Counted from the first letter of the stretch, positions 16,241 to 27,639 are shown. The stretch is 64,000 bases of DNA from Druceiella hillmani (GCA_039881145.1 JAYKKI010000004.1:47830001-47894000), one strand, 5' to 3'. Made by a program: numbers and translations. The notes: generated from the sequence alone by a model not told the origin.

Positions 16241-18407
16241 AGAAATGAAAATCTATCACATTTAAGTAGGTTCTCTTGGTTTACGAATAATAAACGAACA
16301 ACTAATATACATGTACTCGGGTTTGTAAGAAGTACCTAAAAACCCCATACAAGTCATTTAATACATATATTTAATGCTATAAATGCATTGCATTTTAAAT
16401 TGTGTATCTGTGAAAGGTGTAGTAATTGTGTATCTGTGAAAGGTTTATGTTGTGAAAAATTAATAGAAATACTATACCGAATCCCCGTAGTACCAGTATT
16501 TTTATTAGTCCTAAATGTCATCTTAATAATTTACGACAAAATGAACTTAATAATGTCGTTACATAGATAATGTGGGTAATCCGTAACGACATTCTTTCTT
16601 TCGTTTGGTACTTAGTTTTTATATATATGATACCTACATGTTAAATTTCTGATAAAAAAACTTGGATGAAATCGATTTAACCGATGAAAAAGTTTTAAAT
16701 CTTTATATACAACTCGAATTGCTACTCGTATGGTCACACATTGAAGTCAAATTTCCATCAGCTAAAAGCCCTGTATTTTTCAGGATTAGTATCTTCAGTG
16801 AATAATGCTAAGCGATATTTACATTTTTAAAATGTCTTGTGCGTTCTAGCTGATGGATAATCAGCCTGATGTTCGTCTGTGGCACTCCTCGGTGAGTGAA
16901 GTAGCGTAGCACATCACTAAAATTTCTTAGCATTTCTTCCATCGCAAATTTTTTGTCGTTAGCGGCAGTAAGAAGTTTCACTTCATTTAAATTTCTGTTA
17001 TATAATTCCTAATTTAAAAACGACATCATTTCCTCATGTATTATTCATAATTTCACATTTATGGTTATTGGTAACCGACGCTAAATTTATACTTCTGAAT
17101 ATTTTTATGAAATGGTAGACACCTTCAAATATATAAATATTTCATTTATAAGTCTTCCATACCCCATCCCTTAGCGGAGTGTAATTAAATAACAGAAATA
17201 CATTAACATGTAATATTTTTTTCTGAATGACGAGTAATCTATTTTCATTCTTTCAATGATATGGACGTTGATAGATTCGATGGTTATTTCAATGCTCCTT
17301 CTCCATCTTAATTTTCGTATTGATTCGGTTCCTTCTGAACGCACAGAATTATGTTGGAGAAAATACAGAGAATTTTGTGGATGACTGTTTGTCGCTTGCT
17401 TTTTATTTCTTGGCGTAGAGAAAATAAATATAGCTGGGGTTGTATTTACAAAAAAAAAGAATAATATTTAATTTATATTACCGGTATAAGCGGAGACCAA
17501 ATGCACTACCCGTAAGGTTTCGTATCTATATATATCCTTTAAAATTGTTGATGTAAGTTAATTAAGGTATTTTTAATTTAAATTGTAATTAAATACTAAT
17601 ACCTAGATTTTTTCATGACTTTTCAAATTCGCAGTTGAAAGCTTAGAAAGAAGAGATAGGGTGATATAGCTCATCACACTGAAACCTAATATATCGTAAA
17701 TGCCATTTAAAATAAAAAATTGTAATGGAAATCTCAATTTCATTTTGAAAGACCTGTAAATTAAAAACCTATTCGGGGGGAAGCGGCAAGAAATAGCTTC
17801 CGGTTTTTTACGTTTAAAACTCTAGAAACTGTGAAGTTGTGACAGATGAACGAATGGACGGATGTATATGGCAAGCAAAAAGGTTTTCCATTCACTAAGG
17901 AATCCTAACAAAAATCACCCTCTTTATTCATCGTGTATCTTGGTAATTTTATCCTTGATTAGTATTACAAAATTGATAATTGCACCACTCCCCTAAGTTG
18001 TACCGCAGTGATGTATCATGCTAAAACTTAGCTAGTTTATTTGTGTACAAATAGCAAACACAATCATACATAGTATACATGAGTAATAAGCATACACACA
18101 AGCAGACAAACATACACATAGACAAACGTTGTGTTTTATAATGGTGATAGATGAGAGAATACTATAGCCTCATATATTTGGATGACATTATATGTTGATT
18201 GTTGATGAACGAAGGGAGTAAATCACTAAATGAAAGGGACAAAGTCCAGTGAAGTAGTTAATTTTATTTCTTGAATAGATACTCTAATAGACAGCTTCTT
18301 GATAGATAGTAGATTGTATTCCTTGATGCATATCCAGAGTGATCACTTCGATGTTTTAAGTAAGACTGACAACTCACACCTTTAGATGCCGCTGTTATAT
18401 TAAGTTT

Positions 18408-18429
18408 GAAGCTTCTAGAACCTTCCAGA
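18408..18429. promoter_or_regulatory. Heat-shock element match (five alternating units)
   Basis: The string 'gaagcttctagaaccttccaga' is split here as GAA-gc-TTC-ta-GAA-cc-TTC-ca-GA. It gives four perfect alternating nGAAn pentamers plus a fifth partial one at strict 5-bp spacing. That is the binding pattern of heat-shock factor trimers. No clear TATA box or ORF follows within about 400 bp on either side, so any target promoter is unknown. Confidence 0.45.
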
Positions 18430-19244
18430 GTTGTAATAATTTATTTAACACGTATTTAATATGTGATTTGGCAAGTTTAAATATCATTCATTCGATTTGA
18501 TGTAAAAAAAAAATTTATTTTTGGAATCTCATCATCAGATCATCACCATATTTATAAGGGATCACCTCGCTAATATAGAATTTCCAACAAAATAATGATT
18601 GGCATTAAAGTTTATAAACATATAATAGAAAGGAATTTAAGTATATATGTGTACACAATTCATATACTCGCGAGATTCTATATAGTTATATAGATTATAT
18701 ATAGTTAGATAGAGATTCTATATAGGTAGATAGTTAGTTGATGCTTTCAAATAAAGGAAACGACGTAAGCAAATACACTTTACTGAACGTTATTTCCGTC
18801 TGAAATGAATCTGAGTTACCCTTAAGTCCCTCCTAAAGAAGTTTTATTTCAAAAGGTTTTCATACTTTTGTAAATGAACGTGTCGTTTCAAAGATATAAA
18901 CTGTATTAAGTCTGAAGAGAATAAACTCCACCATAATATTACGAGTAGGTACATGTCCTTTATAGGTTTTTAAGGTATATTTGTTTTTGTTAGTACGCCT
19001 TCGTCGTAAGTAAATTTTTATAAACCATTTTTTTGACCAGTGGACCTTGGGAAGTTCTTACAATAGTCAGTCGCATTGAATGTGTTATTTATATTTCATT
19101 ATTAAACTATTTCAATGAAATTTCTATAAATAGTGCTAAAATGGAAGGAATGTGCTTATTTTCTTCTAATATTTAACGGATTGTAAAATTATTGTAGTTG
19201 AGCGACGGATGTAAATTTTTGAGACGCAAGTTACGGAAGGAACG

Positions 19245-19313
19245 ATGGAAAAATGGAACATTTACCTGACTCTACTTCTATTCATGTTCACTTTTATTGG
19301 CGTCGAAACTTGA
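19245..19313 (+). CDS. Tiny ORF encoding a signal-peptide-like sequence
   Basis: The ORF has 22 codons (MEKWNIYLTLLLFM..., stop TGA at 19311). The start context 'aacgatgg' is acceptable. Residues 6-19 form a continuous hydrophobic core after a short charged start, as in an insect signal peptide. It could be the first coding exon of a secreted or membrane protein, but no consensus donor precedes the stop; the only GTs are 'gttcac' and 'gtcgaa'. It may be chance. Confidence 0.15.
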   Translation: MEKWNIYLTLLLFMFTFIGVET

Positions 19314-20589
19314 TTCGAAAGCGTAGTATGGCAGCTTTCATTACGAAAAGCAAACGTCAATACGACGGTTTCAGTACGTCTTCAGGTTGAAGTCCACCGA
19401 ATATGGTTACGTGTAAATGAAGTCTTTTTTGTCTTAAAGCTTTGTTTTTTTGGGGCGACGATAATAATAAATAAAAAAAGAAAAGAGAGAAGAAGAGCCT
19501 CAGAATGTCATTAGTACAGGCCTGTGCTTTTAAAAATTCTACAATTGCTAATACAAAAAAAGCAGGCGGTGATTTGGTAAAGACAATTAAAATTCAATTA
19601 TTTTTAATGATTTGGATGCTGTTAAGGTCAATCAGGCTATTAAGGAAATCAACGTCAATTTCTCCCTAAGAAACATGTATTGTTGGTTAACTCTTCGGCC
19701 ATCGCACAGAAGTAGTAATGGAACAGGTATCTTGATATATCGAAGAAAACTTTAATTTCTACTTTACGTTAAAGGAATTAACAGATATATGGACAGTATA
19801 TGCTTCAAACGAATTAATAATTTAAACAAAGTTTGATAATATTGGAACAGAATTTTCACATATACTAATAAAATCGATTTGACTATGGTTTGTGTCATTA
19901 ATGGTAATATAAATTAAAGAGTAGGATATTATATTTTTCCTCACTGTAGTGTAGAAAAGATTAGTATTTTTTACAAATTTCAGATATACTTCTAAAGCAA
20001 TAGTTATACGAAAAAATATAACAAAAATTTTTTAGTAGAGAATAAAAATTTTATAACAATTATTTTTCCTTACAAAATTGATTATTTTTAATAGAATTTA
20101 AATAATTAAATCTACCCCCTTCACCACCTGTGAAGAACATTTCAAATACGAAAACATCCACCAAGAGCGTTCGATATATATTTATAATAGGTACTTATAA
20201 AACCTGATGTGTACCTAATATTACTATGAAATTTGACACGAATATTAATTTTTCACAACGTTAACAAATTGCCTACTGTATCTTCCACAGGCAAAAAGCT
20301 GCATATTTAAATAAATATAAGATCTAGGATAATCGTTATAGTTTTCCTGGCATTTTTCAGTCAAATTTTGCTAATATTGTTTTTTCATGATTTTTGGTTG
20401 GGCACTTTCGGAAATAAGAGAGGGTTCTATTCCACATGATGTGCCATTTATACATATTTTTTAGAATATATTTTTAAATATGCGATTTCAAACTGTGAAT
20501 AAAATGTTTATTCCTTATAAAAAGTTCTTTCAAATGACCTTTATTTAACCTCTTTTTAATTCTAATACGAATGTTTAAAAACAATTTAG

Positions 20590-20720
20590 TTAGTGTAAAA
20601 GGTATTGATTAATAATGTGTATTACCATGTCAAATTTCAAGCTTTTACGTCGCATAGTTTCTGAAAAAATCGGCTGTGACCGACGGACTGACATATACCT
20701 GAATGGTGTTATAAAAGTTT
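20590..20720 (+). repeat. Partial family-A dispersed repeat
   Basis: The stretch 'atgtcaaatttcaagcttttacg..gcatagtttctgaaaaaatcggctgtgac.gacggactgacat' is the middle of the family-A repeat. A 171-codon ORF (20615-21130) begins in this repeat and continues into AT-rich sequence. It is judged non-genic. Confidence 0.7.
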
Positions 20721-22080
20721 GGTTGATTTTATTAGAACATAACAACAAAGGACTCAATAGTAATTCAGTTTCTTCAATAGCAATTTCTTATACCATAGTG
20801 ACAGCATTTATCATTATTTTTCTGTTGCTCCATTCAAAATTCGCTTCCGTACCTAATTTTTGGTTAAAAAACAAGTTAAACATTTTTAATAGTATAAAAA
20901 TATTTATCTTGTTTTTCAATCCGTTTATTACTTTTCTTATCTCGGCTAGCTGCCCATACAGATCTGAGCAATTATGTATGCTTATCGTGATTAAATTTGC
21001 GAAAAATAAACTTTTTTTATTAAAATCCAAGCTTCTAATTTTAGCATCAAACGTATCCTGTGTTATATATTTTTTAGTTATATTCGTATATCAATTTTGC
21101 GCTCATAATTTTATACTTTATTCAATATAGTTAAACTACAGCAATCTCGTAGAGCAAAAGGTTGTTTTTTTATTTTTATGAGTTTGTTGAAAAAGTTCTT
21201 AGATTAATGTAATTTACTGGATCTTATTACCGATATGATGGTAAATATGTGCAGGGTATATAATTAATTTTTAGAATGTGTGAGCAATGAGTTGTAGCAA
21301 TTTAAGTGATGGCAATTGAAGGTTGCATTTTGAATTCAAGTTTAAACTATTACATTTATATTTAATCCCAAAAGAGTCCAAAAGAGAATGTTTGTAAACA
21401 AACCAAAATGACTGTTCAGGTATTGTCAACCTTTTTCTCTTGTTCACGTTAGTAATATAATATGGATTTATCTGGTATTTGTGATTAAAATATTGAATTT
21501 TTTATCGGTATACATATTTATGTTGTAGAACATAATGTCAAAGTGTATTTAAATAGTGCCGAATATTAACATTTAAGCTTTTCGTAATGTCTTTTTTTTA
21601 AATAAATATGTCTAATAATAAAAATAATCGTCGAAAATACAGTCAAATACGAGCACTTTTGCACTTTTATAAAAAATATATGTCTTCTACATTGCAAAAT
21701 ATCTGTATACACATAAGTATAGTTGTTATAACTATAAGAATAATGTTTTGCCTGGTTTACTCCATCTGACACGTTTAAGCGTCACATAAAAATAATTGAA
21801 TATCGTCATGTCAAATTGAAATTGATTTATTGTAAACAATTCATTTCTTCAGTTCAACACATTATAAAGTAAATGAAGTGTACTGAATGGCTTACTCCGT
21901 ACGTGTTTCAATATCAAATATTTTTTCGAAATGTTTTATACCTCTGCGTTTCGTGTGATTAACCATTTCTTCCTTTAACATTTCACCATCCCTACTAATA
22001 AAATAGTGGTGAAATGTTTATATTTATAACAATATTTAGCGTGACAGCTTATTAAGTTTAAATAGTGATTCTAGTACATG
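20721..22080. other. AT-rich stretch without identifiable genes
   Basis: Nothing beyond chance ORFs. A forkhead-type 'tgtttgtaaacaaac' occurs near 21388, too short to interpret. Confidence 0.45.
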
Positions 22081-22082
22081 AT

Positions 22083-22083
<1 letters not shown>

Positions 22084-22175
<92 letters not shown>
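22084..22175. repeat. (AC)n/(TA)n microsatellite, left half of split tract
   Basis: (AC)n at 22083-22102 is followed by (AT)n with 'acatac' interruptions up to the mariner end at 22176. The tract continues on the far side of the transposon at 23490-23516. Confidence 0.95.
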
Positions 22176-23489
22176 CAGGCTGTCCGGTGGCAGATTTCAA
22201 TGTTTGAAAAATTGTAAAAAAAAACTACACCTCTAATACAAAGTAGGTTTATTTTAACTTTATAACAACAAATGCGGATTTCATTTTTTAAAAACCACGT
22301 TTTCCAAATGGCGGCCATCGAGTCTGACACACTCTTCGAGTCTAGCACGCATGTTTTCAAAAACGCGTTTGCAGGGCGACTGGGGTATCCTACTGACTTC
22401 GGCTCGAATATTTTCTTTAAGTTGTGTCACAGTGCTCGGATTTGTTTGTAAACAACGGATTTTAAGTATCCCCATAAGAAAAAGTCACATGGGCTTAAAT
22501 CGGGTGACCTAGGTGGCCACGGTACGGTACCGTTTCGGGATATGTTTTTTTCTGGAAATAAGTGCCGCACTGCATTCATGAACACATTAGTAGTGTGAGC
22601 TGCGGCCCCGTCCTGCTGGAACTATGTGTTTTGGTTGAAGGATGGACTATTCTGTAGTTCTACTCTGAAAAAATCATTTAACATCTGGGCATATCTCTCC
22701 GAATTCACAGTTTGGCCACGTTGATTTTCAAAGAAATAAGGCCCTATGATTGCAGATGCAGACATGGCACAACAGACTGTTACTTTTGGGCTTATGTAAA
22801 GGCTCTTGATGCATTTGTCTTGGGTTGTGGACATCTCAGTAACGAAAGTTCTGCTTATTCACATATCCTCCAATGTGAAAGTGAGCTTCGTCACTAAAGA
22901 ATATGTTGCCCATCCGGGTAGCAGTACGAAATCTCAACAACATCACCTCCGCGTAAGTTTTTCTTAATTCAAAGTCAGAATAGTGTAAATCTTGAACAAT
23001 TTGAATTTTATATGGATGGAACTTGAGCTTTTTTCGCATTATTCCCTGTAAAGTTGATTTCGGAATTCCCAATATCGATAAACGTGTACGCAGTGATAAA
23101 CGGGGATTTTCAACGACAGATACCATAACACGCTCGAAATTTTCATCCGTGGCTATCAATGGTGTAGGTCCTGGCCTGGGCCTATTTAATGTTGATCCTG
23201 TAGCTCTGAACCTTGCTACCCATGACTGAATGAGGTTGATCGATGGTCCATCACGTAATCGACGAATACTGTAACGATTATTAAATCGACGGCGTGCTAC
23301 AGACAGCGAAAATCCACTCGAAATGTACGCCTCGACGGCAAAAGCGCGGTGCTCTCCACTCCACTGTTCCATGGCTACTAAAACATCCGCACCGCTTGCG
23401 CTTCTGACGACGCCCCCCGCGCCCCTCTTATGTGTTGTGTTCAGAAACTATGTTTGTTCAAACTTTGAAATCTGTCACTGGATAGCCTG
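22176..23489 (-). mobile_element. Tc1/mariner-superfamily transposon, DD41D (rosa-like), 1314 bp, dead
   Basis: Terminal inverted repeats of about 33 bp are visible. The left end starts 'caggctgtccggtggcagat' and the right end, reverse-complemented, starts 'caggctatccagtgacagat', with four mismatches in 33. Both ends are flanked by TA, the expected target duplication. The single minus-strand transposase gene has broken reading frames. Inside its codons 41 residues separate the second and third catalytic aspartates ('QQDGA' and 'SPCD'). That spacing defines the DD41D group known from insects as rosa. The insertion lies exactly within a (TA)n microsatellite. Confidence 0.92.
22281..23372 (-). 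pseudogene. Mariner-like (DD41D) transposase pseudogene
   Basis: It would catalyse cut-and-paste transposition in the nucleus if intact. The frame runs from ATG at 23370-23372 to a TGA at 22281, about 363 codons counting gaps, a normal length. Residues 1-130 form the DNA-binding part: an N-terminal helix-turn-helix of the DUF4817 type ('MEQWSGEHRAFAVEAY'), then 'LIQSWVARFRATGS' and a GRPR-like 'RPRPGPTP'. The first catalytic Asp is in 'FFSDEAHFHIGGYVN', the second in 'QQDGAAAHTTN' and the third in 'PRSPDLSPCDFFLWGY'. Four lesions are visible: TGA at 22836-22838 and TAG near 22622, both where the family has Trp, plus two frameshifts near 22800-22830 and 22440. It is non-autonomous and long inactive. 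Confidence 0.9.
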
Positions 23490-23516
23490 TATATATATAT
23501 ATATATATATATATAT
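23490..23516. repeat. (TA)n microsatellite, right half of split tract
   Basis: About 13 TA repeats directly follow the transposon's right end. This continues the tract interrupted at 22175. Confidence 0.95.
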
Positions 23517-24019
23517 TTGCCAATCATATTTAACTGTCAAATTTTTTTATTTACAAACATTTTATTTTGTTATGGAATGGAGTTAAATGTAGACATTAAA
23601 ATAATGTGTGAAGGTATTGTACACAACGTGAAAATCTACATAAAAATTAACTGGCGAGTATTCTGAATTAATATAATATTCTGAAATTATTGTGTATGGG
23701 TCATTATAAGGATTGTTTTTTTCCGGTCTTTTCGCGTTACAGGTTGGACCGTACAATTCTATACTAGATTAAAATAAGGATTAAGTACAGTTGCAAATAC
23801 TATTATTTAATTAATCATATATAATTAGTATGTCAAAAAATAAAATAAAATTTAATGTAGTAATTATAATTTCATTTCTCCCCGGCGAAAGCGGAAACAG
23901 GAAACTAGTTCTTTTATAAAGATATATCATTTTAATAAGGACGTTTATAACAAGTTTAATTTGTTTGTAGTTGTTATAATATTAACAAAGTGGATTAACA
24001 TAATATTTGTAATTAATAT

Positions 24020-24302
24020 TGCTTCTAACTAAAACAGATTTTGACAGCTCTGACGTAACGACGTTGTTTAAAGGGTCTGGGTGGCGAAGCGTGACAGAAG
24101 CCGACGTAACTCGTTGGGAGTCGCGAATTGAAATTAACGCGGAAAAGACGTCGCATAATCGTTACATTTGACGGTTCGAAAGTTGAATTTATTTCCATAA
24201 AATTAATGATTTTATAGAAATAAATACTTTCGAATCGTCAAATGTAACGATTATGCGTTATAATTAATGTTTTTCAGTAGAACGTTAGCAGACTGTAAAA
24301 AT
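24020..24302 (+). promoter_or_regulatory. Candidate promoter / 5' leader of exon 1a with a long inverted repeat
   Basis: The sequence is richer in G+C and CpG than its surroundings and ends in an ATG at 24303. It has CRE/ATF-like 'tgacgtaa' (24051) and two related 'cgacgtaac'-type strings. A near-perfect inverted repeat spans 24153-24256, with arms of about 50 bp starting 'gcataatcgttacatttgac'. It would place a long stem in the leader or promoter. An acceptor-like 'gtttttcag' ends at 24277, so the ATG exon may itself be spliced to an upstream leader exon. Confidence 0.35.
24153..24256. repeat. Near-perfect ~50-bp-arm inverted repeat
   Basis: The left arm 24153-24203 and right arm 24207-24256 are reverse complements, with few mismatches and a small indel. 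'gcataatcgttacatttgac' matches 'gtcaaatgtaacgattatgc' exactly. The loop is only a few nucleotides. It lies 46 bp upstream of the candidate start codon at 24303. No TA or other target duplication is evident. Confidence 0.9.
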
Positions 24303-24343
24303 ATGTCCAAATCTAAAACTAGCGTTTTTAACGAAGAGGAAAG
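24303..24343 (+). CDS. Candidate first coding exon 1a of an unrecognised host gene
   Basis: The ATG opens 13 complete codons plus two bases (MSKSKTSVFNEEE then AG|), ending at 'gaaag|gtatta' with the donor GT at 24344. The peptide is hydrophilic, with basic then acidic residues, and looks like a real N-terminus. The donor is only moderate (GTATTA). The exon ends after the second base of a codon. The exon at 34381-34454 needs exactly that phase: AG plus its first base G gives Arg, followed by an open frame. Exon 1b at 26726 ends in the same phase, suggesting alternative first exons of one plus-strand gene. The family is not recognised. The alternative is a chance ORF with a chance donor. Confidence 0.4.
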
Positions 24344-24349
24344 GTATTA

Positions 24350-26130
24350 AAAAAATTTTAAAGTCGCAGCCTTACTTGTATTCTAGTGTATAACTTATAT
24401 TATATCTGTTTATAACTTTTTTCTAGTGTATAACTTAATATTGCATTCTATATATGTCCAATAGCTTCAGTGTGCGAATCAAGAATGTATTGATATTTTT
24501 GACGCGGTTAATATATTGCATTCGTAATAATTCATAATTACTGAAACTATATAAAAAGAGACATTTTATGATTATATTAATGCATTTGAGATTTTGAGAG
24601 AAAAGTAAATAAGTTATTAATTAATACCTTAACGCTGCCACAACGAGGACAGATGTTATATATGGAAACCGTCGTGGCCCTGAAACTAGTTCTATAATAT
24701 TCGTTTCAACTAGTTTTATGAATACCAATGTTATATAGCTCAGCAACCCCTTATACAAAGCTTTTCTTCCAATTTATGAACGCGGCTTATTTCAAATACT
24801 AAATACGTTGATCAAAAGTGGGCGGATAGGAAAGCTCAAACTGTTTTCGGGGTTTTGATGTCAACCCTTAGTAATAATTGCGTTACATGGGTCTATTCAA
24901 TAACCACAACTTCATAGTTTTATAACCATGTGCATAGAATTTTAACAGTAGCTTACAATTAGTATGTAGCAGAATAAAAAAGGTGTTTGTCAGAGGACGC
25001 AACATAGAGACGTATTATTTTTTTATGGCCTTTGTATAAAACAAATACGCACTCAAAGGCAGTACTCCAAGATAAGAAATAAAGTTACGGAATCATGAGA
25101 ATTTGGATGAATTACGGAATTATGAGAATAATTGTATTAAGTTATAAAACAATAAATAAAATAATCAAATGATACGAGCGATATGTATTTTACGTAGAGT
25201 TGAGAGTATATACATAATAAGAAATCGGCGGAGACAACCGAAGGCGTCCGGAGACGTCCGACAAATGACGGTATGATGTGGCACTCGAACGTGTCACTGT
25301 CACACCTTTTAACTGCTGTATATTTTATACCGAAGAGCACCATTTTTTTCAACCACTCTCTCTTTCTCTTTTTGTTTTAAAATTTTTTAACTGCAAATCT
25401 GAGAAATCTGAAATTATGAATTTTTAATTAAATGTTTTTCGGATAACTAAGGAACCCTACTTTTAATTCATACATGCATTTGAATGCATAATTTTATACA
25501 AATTATTAATCTAAGCAACATTCTCTGAAGAAAATTATTAGTTTGTATTAATGGTTTTGCAAATTGATATTTATTTTGCGAAATGTATATAGTTTTATGT
25601 CGATTATTTATGGAGATAATTTAAATGACGTTAGATACAAATTGATTAGGTTATTTTATTGGAATATATTGAAATAATAAAGTACGGACAATCTTTTTGA
25701 CGTGAAATTTCTTTACAGATAGGATGCAAATAGATTCGATAGGGTCACGAAAATCAGTGAGGTAATCATAGATTTATTATTTAGACCACTTCATTCCGCG
25801 TCACCAACGTCGTATGTGTGCGTAAATTTACTATCGTGTCAGTTTAGTGAAGTTCAATAATGTCGACAAGGACATCGATCACATTTGTATATTTTTAACA
25901 AAATTTATTTTTAATCTTATAATTTATTATTAAGATTTCATTTAGATTTTTAAAACGTACGACTGACAAAAGGGAGGGGCAGGAACGCAGGCGGGCAATG
26001 AATTTAACTAAAACTATTATATGATATTTTTAATTAGATTATGAAAGACATGTTCTCTGATCTGGGGAGATTCCCATATATAGAAATATTACCATATATG
26101 CCTCAAAAAATGATATTGTCTTTAAATTAA
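24350..26130. other. Presumed intron, AT-rich
   Basis: No further exon was recognised. A minus-strand ORF at 25137-25352 covers a GC-richer patch ('ggcgtccggagacgtccgac', about 25230-25310) but shows no family resemblance. Confidence 0.45.
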
Positions 26131-26134
26131 CTAA

Positions 26135-26355
26135 ATGAACAATTAAATGAAACTACGTAGTATAGTATTATTTCTACTTTCTTTAAGGTCTTAATCAGTA
26201 CCTAGGTTTCGTTGTATTACAACATCTTCAGGTGGGCTATTAGCAAAGATCTTTGCTAATTACTTACCTTGTAATACAACGAAACCTAGGTTGTGATAAA
26301 GAAGTTAAATAAAGTAGAAATATTACTACATCACGTAGTTTCATTTGATTTTCAA
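26135..26355. mobile_element. MITE with long terminal inverted repeats, copy 1
   Basis: The ends are inverted: 'caattaaatgaaactacg..gtagta.tatttctacttt' on the left and its reverse complement on the right, ending 'cgtagtttcatttgattttcaa'. Pairing continues through 'cctaggtttcgttgtattacaa'. The element is about 221 bp, almost a full-length hairpin, with no ORF. A second copy lies at 35395-35576. It is a non-autonomous, probably mariner-related (TA-target) element. Confidence 0.85.
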
Positions 26356-26399
26356 TAATGAATTTCTGCAAAATTAACGCTAAATAAATTCAATAACAG

Positions 26400-26545
26400 A
26401 TCAAATGCATAAACCTGTAAAATATAACAGCAAAATATTTGAAAATGACATAACTGCAGCGTTGCGTTATATATGTACAGAAGATGGACAGACAGGCATG
26501 ATGAAATTACAAGGTTCCTAGTTTTCTACGGAACTCTAAAAAGAG
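26400..26545 (+). repeat. Partial family-A dispersed repeat
   Basis: It contains 'gatggacagacaggcatgatgaaattacaaggttcctagttttctacggaactctaaaaa', the characteristic 3' part of the family-A repeat. Confidence 0.75.
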
Positions 26546-26639
26546 CAATGCCCAAATTTCTATCGGTAATAGGTACAAAATAACATATATGTACAAAATG
26601 ACATAGTCATCATAATTCGAAGTTGGCGGAAACAAACGC

Positions 26640-26725
26640 ACATCTGACCACTGCATTACGTGACTTAAACGGCTTTTACTAATCTGGCAAAACGAGAACG
26701 CGCCCCTTTCATTGGCCCGGGTGTC
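26640..26725 (+). promoter_or_regulatory. Candidate promoter / leader of exon 1b
   Basis: A GC-rich segment directly precedes the ATG at 26726. It includes an inverted CCAAT box ('cattggcccggg', 26709-26720) and 'gcgcccctttc'. No TATA box is obvious, consistent with a TATA-less housekeeping-type promoter. Confidence 0.33.
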
Positions 26726-26745
26726 ATGGCCGACGACAAGTTGTG
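26726..26745 (+). CDS. Candidate first coding exon 1b of the same host gene
   Basis: ATG in a good context ('gtcatgg') gives MADDKL plus two bases (TG|), then a near-consensus donor 'tg|gtatgtt' (GT at 26746). It ends after the second base of a codon. Joined to the exon at 34381 it reads Trp and stays open for the 24 codons of that exon. It is very short (20 nt of coding sequence), so the ORF itself carries no weight. The evidence is the start context, the GC-rich upstream segment, the donor and the phase match. It may be an alternative N-terminus to exon 1a. Confidence 0.38.
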
Positions 26746-27289
26746 GTATGTTATAAGTTTTTTCTCTGCAGCAATTTTATTGTGTAAATATTAAGTTTAT
26801 CGCTATTCACCTATTTATGTAGCAGTTACTTTAACCCTCAAGAATATGTTATTGACCTCAAATAATTTTTTCCATAAAAAAATATCCTCTTTGCATTTAT
26901 TTTTGAATTTTGGTTTTGTTATGTAATTTCATTCATCAAATACTAAGCTTAATTTATTTTATCGACAAAATAATCGATAAGATCATTGAATACTAGTGTA
27001 AACGTGAAACGAATATTACTAAGTAAAAACTTAGTAAATTCATGTTATTTTAACATATACCTTCATTTTACGTGTAATACTCTGTAAATTGTAATATATG
27101 AAATAGTCTTTTTTGTGCGGGATTTTTTACTTGTGAAATGTACACTTGTCTGGATTATTTCGATGACTTCGCATCAATCGCTATAATCAGGAACAGAAAA
27201 AGAAACTGTTGTTCTAAACACATTCATTTTAACAAAATAACAATGAATAATTTCAAAATAATCAAAGAATGAACGAAATTTACTGCACG

Positions 27290-27480
27290 GCGATAAGTGC
27301 CGACTGCGTTGTATAAAAGGGTTCTAATTTAGTTTTCATTGCGCTATCTCTTTCGCACGAGCGCACGAAGCATAATAGCCATGTTATTATGTATATCGAT
27401 ATTATGCACCATCGCGCTCGTTCTTACTTTTATCGATCTGTCTGTTATAATAAGTCTATGGATGTAACTAACGTTGCAGG
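27290..27480. promoter_or_regulatory. TATA-like, CpG-rich block
   Basis: The block contains 'gttgtataaaaggg' (TATA box at about 27314), followed by 'gcgctatctctttcgcacgagcgcac', and an imperfect inverted repeat of 'acgagcgc..gcataat' spanning about 27350-27425. An ATG at 27458 precedes 'gcag|gttagt', but this would end in a different phase from exon 2. It may be a MITE rather than a promoter. Confidence 0.25.
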
Positions 27481-27639
27481 TTAGTGACAGTAAAAAGTTT
27501 GTCAATTGAAGTCTCTATTTACATGTAAGAAAATGTAAAACGCTTTGCGATTTTATGTGGTCTAAGGTTTAAATATCAATATTTAAACAACAGATCACAG
27601 ATGAAATCGTTAGGTATTTTTGTAACTCATAAGTTTCAC

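Larger units (their letters stand above)
16245..20590. other. AT-rich stretch without identifiable genes
   Basis: No exon was established. It holds a weak family-A trace at about 17800-17915 ('gtgacagatgaacgaatggacgg...aggaatcctaac'), a heat-shock-element match at 18408-18429 and a short signal-peptide-like ORF at 19245-19313, which are described separately. Confidence 0.5.

Noticed and set aside
20615..21130. 171-codon ORF, the second longest in the window
   Set aside because: Its first 35 codons are the family-A dispersed repeat read in frame. The rest is Phe/Ile/Leu/Lys-rich AT-driven sequence with no domain.
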